This document shows positions 24,520 to 32,397 of a stretch of DNA of 35,462 nucleotides, in pieces. A program made the position numbers and the translations under genes. The notes under the pieces were generated by a model that saw nothing but the letters and a program-made list of their open reading frames with translations, was not told the DNA's origin and searched no databases. This DNA comes from Acidocella sp. KAb 2-4 (GTDB taxonomy: Bacteria; Pseudomonadota; Alphaproteobacteria; Acetobacterales; Acetobacteraceae), in contig NZ_JAJDJU010000023.1 in NCBI RefSeq assembly GCF_020567705.1, positions 1-35,462 on the forward strand, in the 5' to 3' direction. Positions within the stretch are counted from its first letter, which is position 1. Each line of letters opens with the position of its first letter.

Positions 24520-25587
24520 ATGAATTTCAACGCAACTTGGTTGCAAAATTATCTGTCGGATCGGCTGGGCCGCGCGGTCACGGTGCTGTCTTTGGAATCT
24601 TTCCCACGCGGCTCTTCGCGGGAAACGTGGTTTGGCGCTTATCGGCTCGGGAATTTGGCACCGCCAGTCGAGATCGTGCTGCGGGCGGACCATCCCAGTG
24701 GCGCGGTGGATCCCACGCCGCTTGAACAGGAATTCTTCATCTACGAGCGGCTGGGCGGTGCCGGGCTGCCCGTGGCTCGCGCCTTGTGGTGGGAGGATGA
24801 TCCCGCCTGGGCGCCGCGTCCCTTCTATATCCGCGAAAAGATCGAGGGGAGTTGGAACATTCCCCATTATTCGGACCCGGCGCCGGAATATGATGCGTTG
24901 CGTATCGCGGTGGCCAAGGCGCATGTCGAGGCACTGGCGAAGGTCCATGCCGTTGATTGGCAGGCTTTGGGCTTTGCCGAGCGGCTGCCGGTGCCAGTGG
25001 ACGCCACCCAGGCGGCCCGCAACTATGTGGACGCAGCAAAGGCTCGCTACAATGCGCGTGACGGTGAGTCGCTGCCTATTTTCCTGGAAGCCGGCGAATG
25101 GCTGGTTGACCACGCGCCCACGGCGGCGCGGGTGTGCTTGTGCAAGGGGACGAATGGGCTGGGCGAGGAGGTTTTCCGCGATGGCAAGGTCGTGGCGCTG
25201 AGCGACTGGGAGGAAGTCTCCATAGGCGATCCAGCCAGTGATTTTGCGTTCATGCAGGGATTTGCGGAACCCCGGCTGCGCGACGGAAAGCAGATATGGG
25301 GTATGGAGCAGGCGCTCGATCACTATCGCGAGGTTACGGGCGTCACCATCCAGTTGAGTTCGGTGCGCTATTACCAGGTCGTCCGTGCGCTCAACCTCGT
25401 TGTCATGGCCCGCAATTCCGCAGCCAACATCCACGCGAAAAGCGCGGTTGGCCATATCCGGCAGGCTTGGACGGGAACTGAAGTCATCCATATCGCCAAA
25501 CAGGTGCTTGGCATGGCGATGGGGTTGGTCCCGCCGCTTGGGCCGGAGCGATTCGCTGAACTCAATCAGACCGTCGATACGCAATAG
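24520..25587 (+). CDS. APH-fold protein of the ACAD10/LvaA-like group with degenerate catalytic loop
   Basis: The 355-residue protein has an APH N-lobe (LSLESFPRGSSRETWFGAY, IVLRADHPSG with basic residue, EQEFFIYERLGGAGLPVARA in part) and the DWEEVSIGDPASDFAF segment (Asp229) that marks ACAD10/11- and LvaA-like kinases. The usual HGDxxxxN loop is replaced by KGTNGLGE (209-216): His to Lys, catalytic Asp to Thr, Asn to Glu. It may be a pseudokinase, an enzyme with altered chemistry, or a CoA-ester-binding partner. GAGGCGAGG just upstream supports ATG 24520; the frame opens at a GTG at 24493. The DUF6285-like gene follows 12 bases later. Confidence 0.75.
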   Translation: MNFNATWLQNYLSDRLGRAVTVLSLESFPRGSSRETWFGAYRLGNLAPPVEIVLRADHPSGAVDPTPLEQEFFIYERLGGAGLPVARALWWEDDPAWAPRPFYIREKIEGSWNIPHYSDPAPEYDALRIAVAKAHVEALAKVHAVDWQALGFAERLPVPVDATQAARNYVDAAKARYNARDGESLPIFLEAGEWLVDHAPTAARVCLCKGTNGLGEEVFRDGKVVALSDWEEVSIGDPASDFAFMQGFAEPRLRDGKQIWGMEQALDHYREVTGVTIQLSSVRYYQVVRALNLVVMARNSAANIHAKSAVGHIRQAWTGTEVIHIAKQVLGMAMGLVPPLGPERFAELNQTVDTQ

Positions 25588-25599
25588 GGCAGGCGCATC

Positions 25600-26109
25600 A
25601 TGATCTTACCCACAGCTGAGGACGTGCTGCAGACGATCGAGGCGACGCTGGAGACTGTCCTCCGTCCGGCGCTCTCTGGCACGGTGGAGCAGAGCGCCGC
25701 GGTAAGCATCGGCCATTTATTACGCCATGTCCGCTTGCGTTTGGCCAGGGAGGGGCAGATCCTGCTTGATAATATGTCCGCGACGCGGCCTCTGCTTGCC
25801 GAAATTGCCACCTTCTTCAGTGACATCGGAGAGATCGACGCCGCAGCGCGCATCGAGGCCGCGCTGGCGCGCCCAAGCCTGCCCGTCGGCACTTATCCCA
25901 CGCTTACTGATCTCGGCGGTGCGGCCGGCCTCTTGCGTAGGGAGTTGGAGGTGGCGCTGGCACGGTTGCAGGCGTTACGCGCCACACACGGCGAGGTGCC
26001 GGAATATCTCCGGCTAAGGATTGCCATCCGAACCTGGATTGCCGGGCAATTGCAGGCTGAGGCCGAGCTCATCGAGCCTGCTTTCAGTGGCCGTGGCCCG
26101 CGCCGATAG
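25600..26109 (+). CDS. DUF6285-like helical protein (possible LvaB-type partner)
   Basis: The 169-residue all-helical product begins MILPTAEDVLQTIEATLETV, followed by LRPALSGTVEQSAAVSIGHL and LLRHVRLRLAREGQ. The PTAxxLL-x-P-x-G-x-A-x3-L pattern resembles DUF6285 proteins, which I recall as neighbours of APH-type phosphotransferases, including LvaB, needed with LvaA for 4-hydroxyacyl-CoA phosphorylation. It is longer than usual DUF6285 proteins, with an extra C-terminal helical region ending RGPRR. Its gene starts 12 bases after the APH-fold gene, so the two are surely co-expressed. The family call is tentative. Confidence 0.6.
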   Translation: MILPTAEDVLQTIEATLETVLRPALSGTVEQSAAVSIGHLLRHVRLRLAREGQILLDNMSATRPLLAEIATFFSDIGEIDAAARIEAALARPSLPVGTYPTLTDLGGAAGLLRRELEVALARLQALRATHGEVPEYLRLRIAIRTWIAGQLQAEAELIEPAFSGRGPRR

Positions 26110-26120
26110 GGCTGAATAAC

Positions 26121-26149
26121 TTGACCGCATGCATACGGTACGTTAGATG
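26121..26149 (+). promoter_or_regulatory. Candidate promoter with GCATGCATACGG element before second Rieske gene
   Basis: TTGACC (26121-26126) is a good -35 box; 17 bases later TAGATG (26144-26149) is a weak -10. Between them is CCGCATGCATACGG (26125-26138), a palindrome with one mismatched pair containing the GCATAC core. An operator inside the spacer would give tight repression. Confidence 0.45.
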
Positions 26150-26281
26150 TTTGTTTGGGTTTGAGGAAGCATATGTGAGGCTTCGCTAAGACGGAAGAAG
26201 AGGTTGTGGCCTCTGAAATATTTGCTCGATCTGCGCCACCAGCGCGGGCGGGTGCGGTAAAAAATGCAAGGAGCAAGGGGA

Positions 26282-27682
26282 ATGGCCGTCGACTTCAAGG
26301 ATATCCAGCAGGGTTACGGCACCGCTTCCGGCCCGGTGATGCAGGAGCTGCTGCAGCAAGATGCGCTGCCATTGGAACCGGCGCTGTGCGAAAAGGGTAA
26401 TTTTTTTCCTGAATTCAAGAAAGTTCCGTTCAAGCGCTATTTCGACCCGGAATTCGCCAGGCTCGAGATGGAGCATATGTGGAAGACATGCTGGCAGGTT
26501 GTCGGTCGCGAAGAGGATATACCTGAGATTGGCGACCGCAAGCTTTATGAGGTCGGCGAACTTTCCTACATCATTATCCGCTCTGGCAGCGATGAGTTCC
26601 GCGCCTTGCAAAATGCCTGCATGCATCGTGGTACGCGCTTATGCAATGGCAATTCCTCCGGCAAATCGATCAAATGCCCTTTCCATGCGTGGGAGTGGAA
26701 TGTTGATGGCTCGCTGAAGAACGTTCCGAGCCGCTGGGATTTTCCGGGTGTCACCGACGAAGCCTACCGCCTGCCGGAAGCGAAGATAGGGCGCTGGGGC
26801 GGCTTCCTGTTCATCAACCCGGACCCGGATGCTGGCCCGCTGGAAGACGCTCTGGGCGTTCTGCCCAAGCATTTCAGTCCGCGCGAGGCGGAGCAGCGCT
26901 ATACCGTTGTTGGCATCCGCAAGAAGATGCGAGCCAATTGGAAGCAGGCGCAGGAAGCCTTCTTTGAGGCGTATCATGTGATTGAAACGCACGCGAACAT
27001 CCTGAGCTATAACGGCGACACTCAAACCCGCTACGACATCTGGGACGACGGCAAATCTCAGATCAGCCGCTCGATCACGCCCTCGGCGATCCCGAGCGGC
27101 CATCTTGGTGATGACGCCTCCCGCCTGCAGGCGGCGCAGGACGCTCTGAAGACCTTTGCTTTGCCTTTCCCCGGCGTGGAGCTGCCCGAGATCAAATCCG
27201 CCGAGACTGGCCGCTCCGAGGTTGCGGCATGGCGGCGCGAGATGATGGGTAAGCTGTTGGGTGTTGATTTTTCGAAATGCTCCGACTCTTACATGCTGGA
27301 TGCCAACCAGTATTTCATGTTCCCGAATTTCTGGCCCTGGTTCGGCGAGGGGTTGCCGCTGACCTACCAGTTTACACCGTATGGCTCAAACCCGAACGAG
27401 TGTATCATGGAAGCGCGCCTGACGCTGCCTGTGCCGGAGAATGGCCCGCGCCCTCCCGCGGCGGAGCTCATTGAGCTCGACTTCGATACACCATGTTCCT
27501 CGGCGCCAGCGCTTGGCATCATGGCCTCGGTGTTCGATCAGGATTTTTCCAATTTGCCGCTAGTGCAGATCGGTTTGCGCTCATGCAGGGACGACAATAT
27601 TAGCGTCACGCTTGGGCGTTATCAGGAATGTCGCATCCAGGCTTTCCATGACATGTTAGATCGCAAGCTGGGACTAAAATAA
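26282..27682 (+). CDS. Rieske non-heme iron oxygenase, alpha subunit (second copy)
   Basis: This 466-residue paralogue of the 6262 enzyme has the Rieske motif C113-x-H115 (CMHRG) and C132-x2-H135 (CPFHAW). The iron site NWKQAQEAFFEAYHVIETH carries His232 and His237, and FDQDFSNLP is the likely acidic-ligand region. ATG 26282 is chosen because AAGGAG (26268-26273) is eight bases upstream; an in-frame ATG at 26264 overlaps that signal. As with the first copy, no beta subunit or electron-transfer genes adjoin it. Different flanking residues around the clusters suggest a distinct substrate or position. It probably starts its own transcript from 26121-26149. Confidence 0.88.
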   Translation: MAVDFKDIQQGYGTASGPVMQELLQQDALPLEPALCEKGNFFPEFKKVPFKRYFDPEFARLEMEHMWKTCWQVVGREEDIPEIGDRKLYEVGELSYIIIRSGSDEFRALQNACMHRGTRLCNGNSSGKSIKCPFHAWEWNVDGSLKNVPSRWDFPGVTDEAYRLPEAKIGRWGGFLFINPDPDAGPLEDALGVLPKHFSPREAEQRYTVVGIRKKMRANWKQAQEAFFEAYHVIETHANILSYNGDTQTRYDIWDDGKSQISRSITPSAIPSGHLGDDASRLQAAQDALKTFALPFPGVELPEIKSAETGRSEVAAWRREMMGKLLGVDFSKCSDSYMLDANQYFMFPNFWPWFGEGLPLTYQFTPYGSNPNECIMEARLTLPVPENGPRPPAAELIELDFDTPCSSAPALGIMASVFDQDFSNLPLVQIGLRSCRDDNISVTLGRYQECRIQAFHDMLDRKLGLK

Positions 27683-27754
27683 GCTCGTCCAGGCCGGGGT
27701 AATTTTTGAATAGTGGAGCGGCGCTCGTCGTGTCCGCGTTAAGGGAGACAATAT

Positions 27755-27985
27755 ATGGCGACACAAATCCTGCTACCGAAGCTCGGCTTCTCGATGAACG
27801 AGGGCGTGCTGGCGGAGTGGCTGATCCCTGACGGTGGTGACGTCAAGGAGGGGCAGCCGCTCTTCGCCTTGGAGAGTGATAAATCAACCCAGGAGGTCGA
27901 GGCACCGGCATCCGGCAAGCTGCATATCATGAAACAGCCCGGTGAGACCTATGAAGTCGGCACGATCCTTGGCGAGATCGTCTGA
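27755..27985 (+). CDS. Stand-alone lipoyl (biotinyl/lipoyl-attachment) domain protein
   Basis: The 76-residue protein is a single lipoyl domain: LPKLGFSMNEGVLAEWLIPD at the N terminus, the swinging-arm motif ESDKSTQEVEAPASG with Lys43 as the attachment site, and a closing VGTILGEIV. In normal 2-oxo acid dehydrogenase E2 proteins this domain is fused to a subunit-binding domain and the acyltransferase core; here it is a separate gene. The E2 core follows after a two-base gap. GGGAG precedes the ATG. It should be lipoylated and carry acyl groups for the adjacent E2 core. Confidence 0.88.
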   Translation: MATQILLPKLGFSMNEGVLAEWLIPDGGDVKEGQPLFALESDKSTQEVEAPASGKLHIMKQPGETYEVGTILGEIV

Positions 27986-27987
27986 CC

Positions 27988-28743
27988 GTGGTCGACGTTC
28001 CAACCTATCTGGCGTCGCTAGCCCCCTTGCCGGAGGCTGATTTCTCGGAGTTCGGGGAAGTCGAAATCCAGCCGATTTCGCGCATCCAGCAACTTACCGG
28101 TGCCTTTCTTGGCAGGAACTGGGTGACGATACCGCATGTCACGCATCATGACGAGGTGGATGTAACTGATGCGGAGGCACGCCGTACGGCTTGGAACAAG
28201 GATCATCCCGAGGCCAAGCTGACGCCCGTGGTGCTGCAGGTTAAGGCACTCGCCGCCGTGCTGCCGGCATTTCCGCATTTTAACGCTTCGCTGAGCGGCG
28301 ATGGCAAATCGCTGATCTTGAAAAAATACGTGAATATCGGCGTAGCTGTCGATACACCGAGAGGGCTGGTCGTGCCGGTCATCCGCAATGTTGGGCAGAA
28401 TACTGTAGCCGAATTGGCGGCGCAGCTTGCCCAGATGGCGGAAAAGGCGCGGACCAAAGGGCTCTCCATGGCGGAGATGGCGGGCAGTTCCATGGCGATC
28501 TCTTCGCTCGGGCATATCGGTGGCACTGCTTTCACCCCGATCATCAACGCGCCGGACGTCGCCATACTCGGGGTGACGGCGGTGCAGTTGCGTCCGGCTC
28601 CCGCGCCGGATGGCGGGATTGTCTGGCGTAAAATGCTGCCCCTCTCGCTGAGCTACGATCATCGTGTCATTAATGGCGCTGATGCCGCCCGCTTCGTCCG
28701 GGCGATCGGGCAAAAACTTTCAGATCCAGCGTTGCTCGCCTAG
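27988..28743 (+). CDS. 2-oxo acid dehydrogenase E2 acyltransferase core without lipoyl or subunit-binding domain
   Basis: The 251-residue protein holds the chloramphenicol-acetyltransferase-like E2 core: IPHVTHHDEVDVTDAEARR, FNASLSGDGKSLILKKYVNIG in part, GVAVDTPRGLVVPVI and the active-site motif SYDHRVINGADAARF with His225 and Asn229. Asn in place of Asp at this position also occurs in functional pyruvate dehydrogenase E2 proteins. No peripheral-subunit-binding domain for E1/E3 is present, and no E1 or E3 gene lies in the window. The GTG start lies two bases after the lipoyl gene's stop, so translation is probably coupled. It would transfer acyl groups between lipoyl and CoA. Confidence 0.85.
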   Translation: MVDVPTYLASLAPLPEADFSEFGEVEIQPISRIQQLTGAFLGRNWVTIPHVTHHDEVDVTDAEARRTAWNKDHPEAKLTPVVLQVKALAAVLPAFPHFNASLSGDGKSLILKKYVNIGVAVDTPRGLVVPVIRNVGQNTVAELAAQLAQMAEKARTKGLSMAEMAGSSMAISSLGHIGGTAFTPIINAPDVAILGVTAVQLRPAPAPDGGIVWRKMLPLSLSYDHRVINGADAARFVRAIGQKLSDPALLA

Positions 28744-28794
28744 CAGACGCCGCTTTCGCGCTCTATCTTTAAAAACATATGGTGGAGAAACACC

Positions 28795-29727
28795 GTGAAA
28801 CGTTCGAACAAAGTTATCATCACCTGCGCTGTCACTGGCTCCATCCATACGCCGACCATGTCGCCGCATTTGCCGATTACACCGGATCAGATCGCGGCGG
28901 ACGCGATCGCAGCGGCGGAGGCCGGAGCGGCCATGCTTCATCTGCACGCGCGCAACCCGGAAACGGGGAGGCCTGACCAGAATCCGGCTTTATTCAGGCA
29001 ATTCATGCCACGGATCAAACAATCCACCGATGCGATTTTGAACATTACGACCGGCGGTGGGCTAGGCATGAGTCTGGAGGATCGCTTGGCACCGACCAAG
29101 CAACTCAAGCCGGAAGTCTGCTCCATGAACATGGGCTCGATTAACTTCAACATCTCCGGTGCCGGGGCTAAGATCAGCGAATGGAAGTTCGACTGGGAGC
29201 AGCCCTACCTGGAGATGACGAAGGATTTTATCCTTTCCAATACATTTCGGCAGATAGAGCAGGCAATGGCGGAATGCTCGGCCCAGGGAACCCGCTTTGA
29301 GTTTGAATGCTATGACATCGGGCATCTCTACAATCTTGCGCATTTCGTTGACCGCAAGCTGATCGAGCCGCCCTTCTTCATACAGGGTGTGTTTGGCATT
29401 CTTGGCGGTATCGGCCCCGACCCCGAGAACGTGATGCATATGAAGGCTACCGCCGATCGGCTGTTCGGGCAGGATTACCTGTTCTCGTTGCTCGCCGCAG
29501 GCCGACACCAGATGCGTCTGACCACGCTTTCCGCGTTGCTCGGCGGCAATGTGCGTGTCGGACTGGAAGATAGCCTTTACGCGGGCAAGGGGGAAATGGC
29601 GACCTCCAATGCCGTGCAGGTGGCGAAGATCCGCCGTATCATCGAGGAACTGAGCCTGGATATCGCCACGCCTCAGGAGGCGCGCGAGATGATGCAGACC
29701 AAGGGCGGGGATGATGTCGGCTTCTGA
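28795..29727 (+). CDS. Beta-keto acid cleavage enzyme (BKACE, Kce-like)
   Basis: This 310-residue TIM-barrel protein has the zinc-binding pair His49 and His51 in MLHLHARNP, an ITTGGG segment, GVFGILGGIGPDPEN and the catalytic GLEDSLY with Glu258. These are hallmarks of BKACE (formerly DUF849), which condenses a beta-keto acid with acetyl-CoA and cleaves it to acetoacetate and a new acyl-CoA. The GTG start has GGAGAAA upstream. The gene is followed by an acyl-CoA synthetase whose start overlaps it by 17 bases. The beta-keto acid is unknown; in this context it may be a ring-opened or shortened side-chain acid. Confidence 0.9.
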   Translation: MKRSNKVIITCAVTGSIHTPTMSPHLPITPDQIAADAIAAAEAGAAMLHLHARNPETGRPDQNPALFRQFMPRIKQSTDAILNITTGGGLGMSLEDRLAPTKQLKPEVCSMNMGSINFNISGAGAKISEWKFDWEQPYLEMTKDFILSNTFRQIEQAMAECSAQGTRFEFECYDIGHLYNLAHFVDRKLIEPPFFIQGVFGILGGIGPDPENVMHMKATADRLFGQDYLFSLLAAGRHQMRLTTLSALLGGNVRVGLEDSLYAGKGEMATSNAVQVAKIRRIIEELSLDIATPQEAREMMQTKGGDDVGF

Positions 29728-31309
29728 AAAGGCATTTGCACGTGCGGCTGGGCCAGCGCTCAACTTGGCTGGCATGGTGCTGCCGGCGGACTATCCCAAC
29801 GCGCATGCCGCGCGCGTTCCCGATCGAGTCGCGCTGGTGTTCAAGAATTGGCGCTGGACCTACGGGGAGTTGGACGAAGCATGTAACGCCATGGCTGGTC
29901 TGCTGCGTTCGAGGGGAATCACGCCGGGTACTCGCGTTGCTTATATCGGTAAGAACAACGATTTGTTCTTCATCGTCCTTATCGGTATCGTCCGGGCAGG
30001 GGCGGTGCTCGTGCCTGTTAATTGGCGTAATACCGCGCCGGAAACCGCTTTCATCCTGGATGATAGTGGCGCTGATCTGATCATCGCCGACGCTGAATTC
30101 CTACCACTGCTTGCTGAGGCGGCCCAGCGGAACCGTGAGATCCTCGTCACCAACGATCCGGGGCAGGCTGGGTTACGCGCCAAATTACGTGCGACAGCGC
30201 CGCTGCCGCGCGAGGCGTTGAACCCTGTCGCACCAAGCCTGCAGTTGTATACCAGCGGCACTACGGGAAAGCCCAAGGGGGTGCTTACCAGCCAGCATGC
30301 GCTCGGCGTGCAGCGCCAGATGGAAATCGGAACCAAGGCGTTTGATGACTGGCGTGACGACGAAATTTTGCTTTCCGCGCTTCCCAGCTTTCATGTGGGC
30401 GGCATGTCCTGGGTGCTCTCGGGCTTTTGCCGTGGGCAAGGGGTGGTGATCACCGACGATCTTGCGCCGTCGCATTTGCTCGATCTTTGTCTGGAGCATG
30501 ATATAACAAGAACGTTCATCGTACCCACGGTCGTAAGAGCGGTTATGGAGGAGATGACCAAGCGGGGTGTTGCCATCCCCACGCTTCGCAGCATTCATTA
30601 CGGTGCCGCCTCAATGGACCCGTTGCTTCTCGAACGCTCGATCAGTCAGCTAGGGTGCCGCTTTGTGCAGTATTACGGCATGACTGAAGCAACGGGCAGC
30701 ATTACCCTGCTGGATCCGCGTGATCACGACCTTGATCGGCCGCGCCTGCTGCGTTCCGTAGGCAGGCCGTTGCCCGGAGTGGTCCTCGAAATCCGCGATG
30801 CCAACGGGCAGTTGCTCAGGGTTGGTGAGCCCGGGGAAATTTGGCTGCAGACGCCAAGTCTGCTGCTAGGGTATTGGAATCGTCCTGACGCGACCGCCGA
30901 GGCGTTGCACGATGGTTGGTACCGCTCGGGCGATGGCGGCTACCTAGACGAGGATGGTTTTCTGTTTCTTACCGATCGAATCAAGGATATGATCGTCTCT
31001 GGTGGCGAAAATGTATATCCGGCGGAGGTCGAAGCAGCGCTGCGCGGACACCCGGCGGTGCTGGACTGCGCCGTTTTTGGCATGCCGCACCAAAAATGGG
31101 GCGAGGGGGTGACGGCGGCAGTGGAGTTGCGGCCTGGTCATACGGTAACGCAGGAAGAACTGATCGCGTTCACCCGCACCTGCCTGGCTGGGTACAAAAT
31201 TCCACGGCGCATTGAGTTCGGCGTTACGTTGCCGCGCACGGCCTCCGGCAAGGTGCAACGCGCCGCAATCAGAAAGTATTTCATTGAAAAAACAGAGCTG
31301 TCATTATGA
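29711..31309 (+). CDS. Acyl-CoA synthetase (AMP-forming, class I adenylate-forming enzyme)
   Basis: The 532-residue ligase has the P-loop YTSGTTGKPKG (180-190), YYGMTEATGSITLL, the hinge region YRSGDGGYLDEDGFLFLTDR with KDMIVSGGENVYP, and the C-terminal catalytic Lys514 in TASGKVQR. It would activate a carboxylic acid of the pathway to its CoA ester through an acyl-adenylate. The ATG at 29711 or 29714 follows AAGGG and overlaps the BKACE gene end; the stop overlaps the next ATG by four bases (ATGA), so BKACE, ligase and the dehydrogenases form one tightly coupled operon. Confidence 0.92.
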   Translation: MMSASEKAFARAAGPALNLAGMVLPADYPNAHAARVPDRVALVFKNWRWTYGELDEACNAMAGLLRSRGITPGTRVAYIGKNNDLFFIVLIGIVRAGAVLVPVNWRNTAPETAFILDDSGADLIIADAEFLPLLAEAAQRNREILVTNDPGQAGLRAKLRATAPLPREALNPVAPSLQLYTSGTTGKPKGVLTSQHALGVQRQMEIGTKAFDDWRDDEILLSALPSFHVGGMSWVLSGFCRGQGVVITDDLAPSHLLDLCLEHDITRTFIVPTVVRAVMEEMTKRGVAIPTLRSIHYGAASMDPLLLERSISQLGCRFVQYYGMTEATGSITLLDPRDHDLDRPRLLRSVGRPLPGVVLEIRDANGQLLRVGEPGEIWLQTPSLLLGYWNRPDATAEALHDGWYRSGDGGYLDEDGFLFLTDRIKDMIVSGGENVYPAEVEAALRGHPAVLDCAVFGMPHQKWGEGVTAAVELRPGHTVTQEELIAFTRTCLAGYKIPRRIEFGVTLPRTASGKVQRAAIRKYFIEKTELSL

Positions 31310-32397
31310 GTTTTGCTGAAACAGAAGCGCAGGTGATGCTGGCCGATATGACTGGCCGGTTGCTTGCGGCCGAGAACGAATTTGAGGCGCGGCGTCAGCG
31401 TCTTGCAGGATCGACGCCGCAACGCTTGGCGCTATGGCCGCAACTGGCGGAGCAGGGCATTCTCGGCGCAGCCTTTGGTGAAGAGGTTGGCGGCTTCGGC
31501 GGTACGATGCGGGATTTGGCGGTACTGATGGAAGTGATCGGTGCGCGGCTGGTGGTCGAGCCCGTGTTGGCGAACGCCATTTGCGGCCGCATCCTGGCGG
31601 CGGCCGGAGATCTAGACCAGCTTGCAGCGCTCATTGCCGGTGAGCGTATTCTTGCATTGGCGACCACTGAAGGCTTCGATCCATTCGCACTGCCAGCGAC
31701 GCATGCTGTGGCCGAGGGGGAAGGTTTCCGCCTTACCGGCACAAAACAGGCTGTCCGCCACGCGGATCTTGCGCATGGTTATGTCGTTTCCGCCACGCTC
31801 AACGGCGCTGCTGCATGCTTCCTGGTGGAAGCGGGGTCTGAAGGCGTGACGTCCGAGCCGTTCCGCCTCATAGATGCCTCGTCCGCTGCGACGCTGACGT
31901 TCCAAAACACGCCCGCACGGTATCTGGGCGGTGCCGCGGTGCTGGAGGATGCGCTGCTGTGGGCCCAGCTTGGGCTTGCGGCAGAGGCCGTCGGCATCTT
32001 CGGCGCGTTGAATGCGGCGACCTTCGCCTATCTTGGCACACGAAAGCAGTTCGGCGTGCCGCTAGCCAGTTTCCAGGCGTTGCAGCACCGTGCGGCGGAC
32101 ATGTTTGCCGCAGCCGAGGAGGCGCGGGCACTGGCGGCGCGGGCGATTCGGGCTGTTGACCAACACAGCCCCGCGCGCTTCGCTTTTGTCAGCGCAGTCA
32201 AAGCGCTAACTGACAGTGCCGGGCACAGGATTGGCCACGAGGCGGTGCAAATGCACGGTGGCATGGGGGTTTCGGACGAGCTGAATGTCAGCCACTATAT
32301 GCGCCGCCTGGCCGCCATCCGTGCGGAATTTGGCAGCGCTGATCTGCACCGCACCCGTTTCGCGACGATCAGTGAGGATACTCCCCATGTTGCTTGA
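31306..32397 (+). CDS. Acyl-CoA dehydrogenase, short subunit (beta-like)
   Basis: The 363-residue protein keeps the acyl-CoA dehydrogenase plan: helical N-terminal domain (LWPQLAEQGILGAAFGEEVGG), beta domain (FRLTGTKQAV), and C-terminal helices (TRKQFGVPLASFQALQHRAADM in part, VQMHGGMGVSDELNVSHYMRRL). At the position of the catalytic Glu of MCAD (YEGTSQI) it reads AEFGSADLHR, so that Glu is displaced. This resembles the small subunits of heterotetrameric dehydrogenases of actinobacterial steroid side-chain degradation. The next gene overlaps it by 11 bases, consistent with a two-subunit enzyme. Confidence 0.87.
   Translation: MSFAETEAQVMLADMTGRLLAAENEFEARRQRLAGSTPQRLALWPQLAEQGILGAAFGEEVGGFGGTMRDLAVLMEVIGARLVVEPVLANAICGRILAAAGDLDQLAALIAGERILALATTEGFDPFALPATHAVAEGEGFRLTGTKQAVRHADLAHGYVVSATLNGAAACFLVEAGSEGVTSEPFRLIDASSAATLTFQNTPARYLGGAAVLEDALLWAQLGLAAEAVGIFGALNAATFAYLGTRKQFGVPLASFQALQHRAADMFAAAEEARALAARAIRAVDQHSPARFAFVSAVKALTDSAGHRIGHEAVQMHGGMGVSDELNVSHYMRRLAAIRAEFGSADLHRTRFATISEDTPHVA

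Noticed and set aside
24508-25584. Long open frame of 358 codons on the minus strand opposite the APH-fold gene
   Set aside because: It is an antisense shadow of a well-supported gene in GC-rich DNA, with no recognisable domain or ribosome binding site.
28657-28677. Asn in place of Asp in the E2 active-site motif DHRVING
   Set aside because: Functional pyruvate dehydrogenase E2 proteins also have Asn at this position, so it is not evidence of inactivation.
32285-32386. Upstream extension of the long acyl-CoA dehydrogenase frame
   Set aside because: It overlaps the C-terminal coding part of the previous dehydrogenase, lacks family similarity, and ATG 32387 has a good ribosome binding site.
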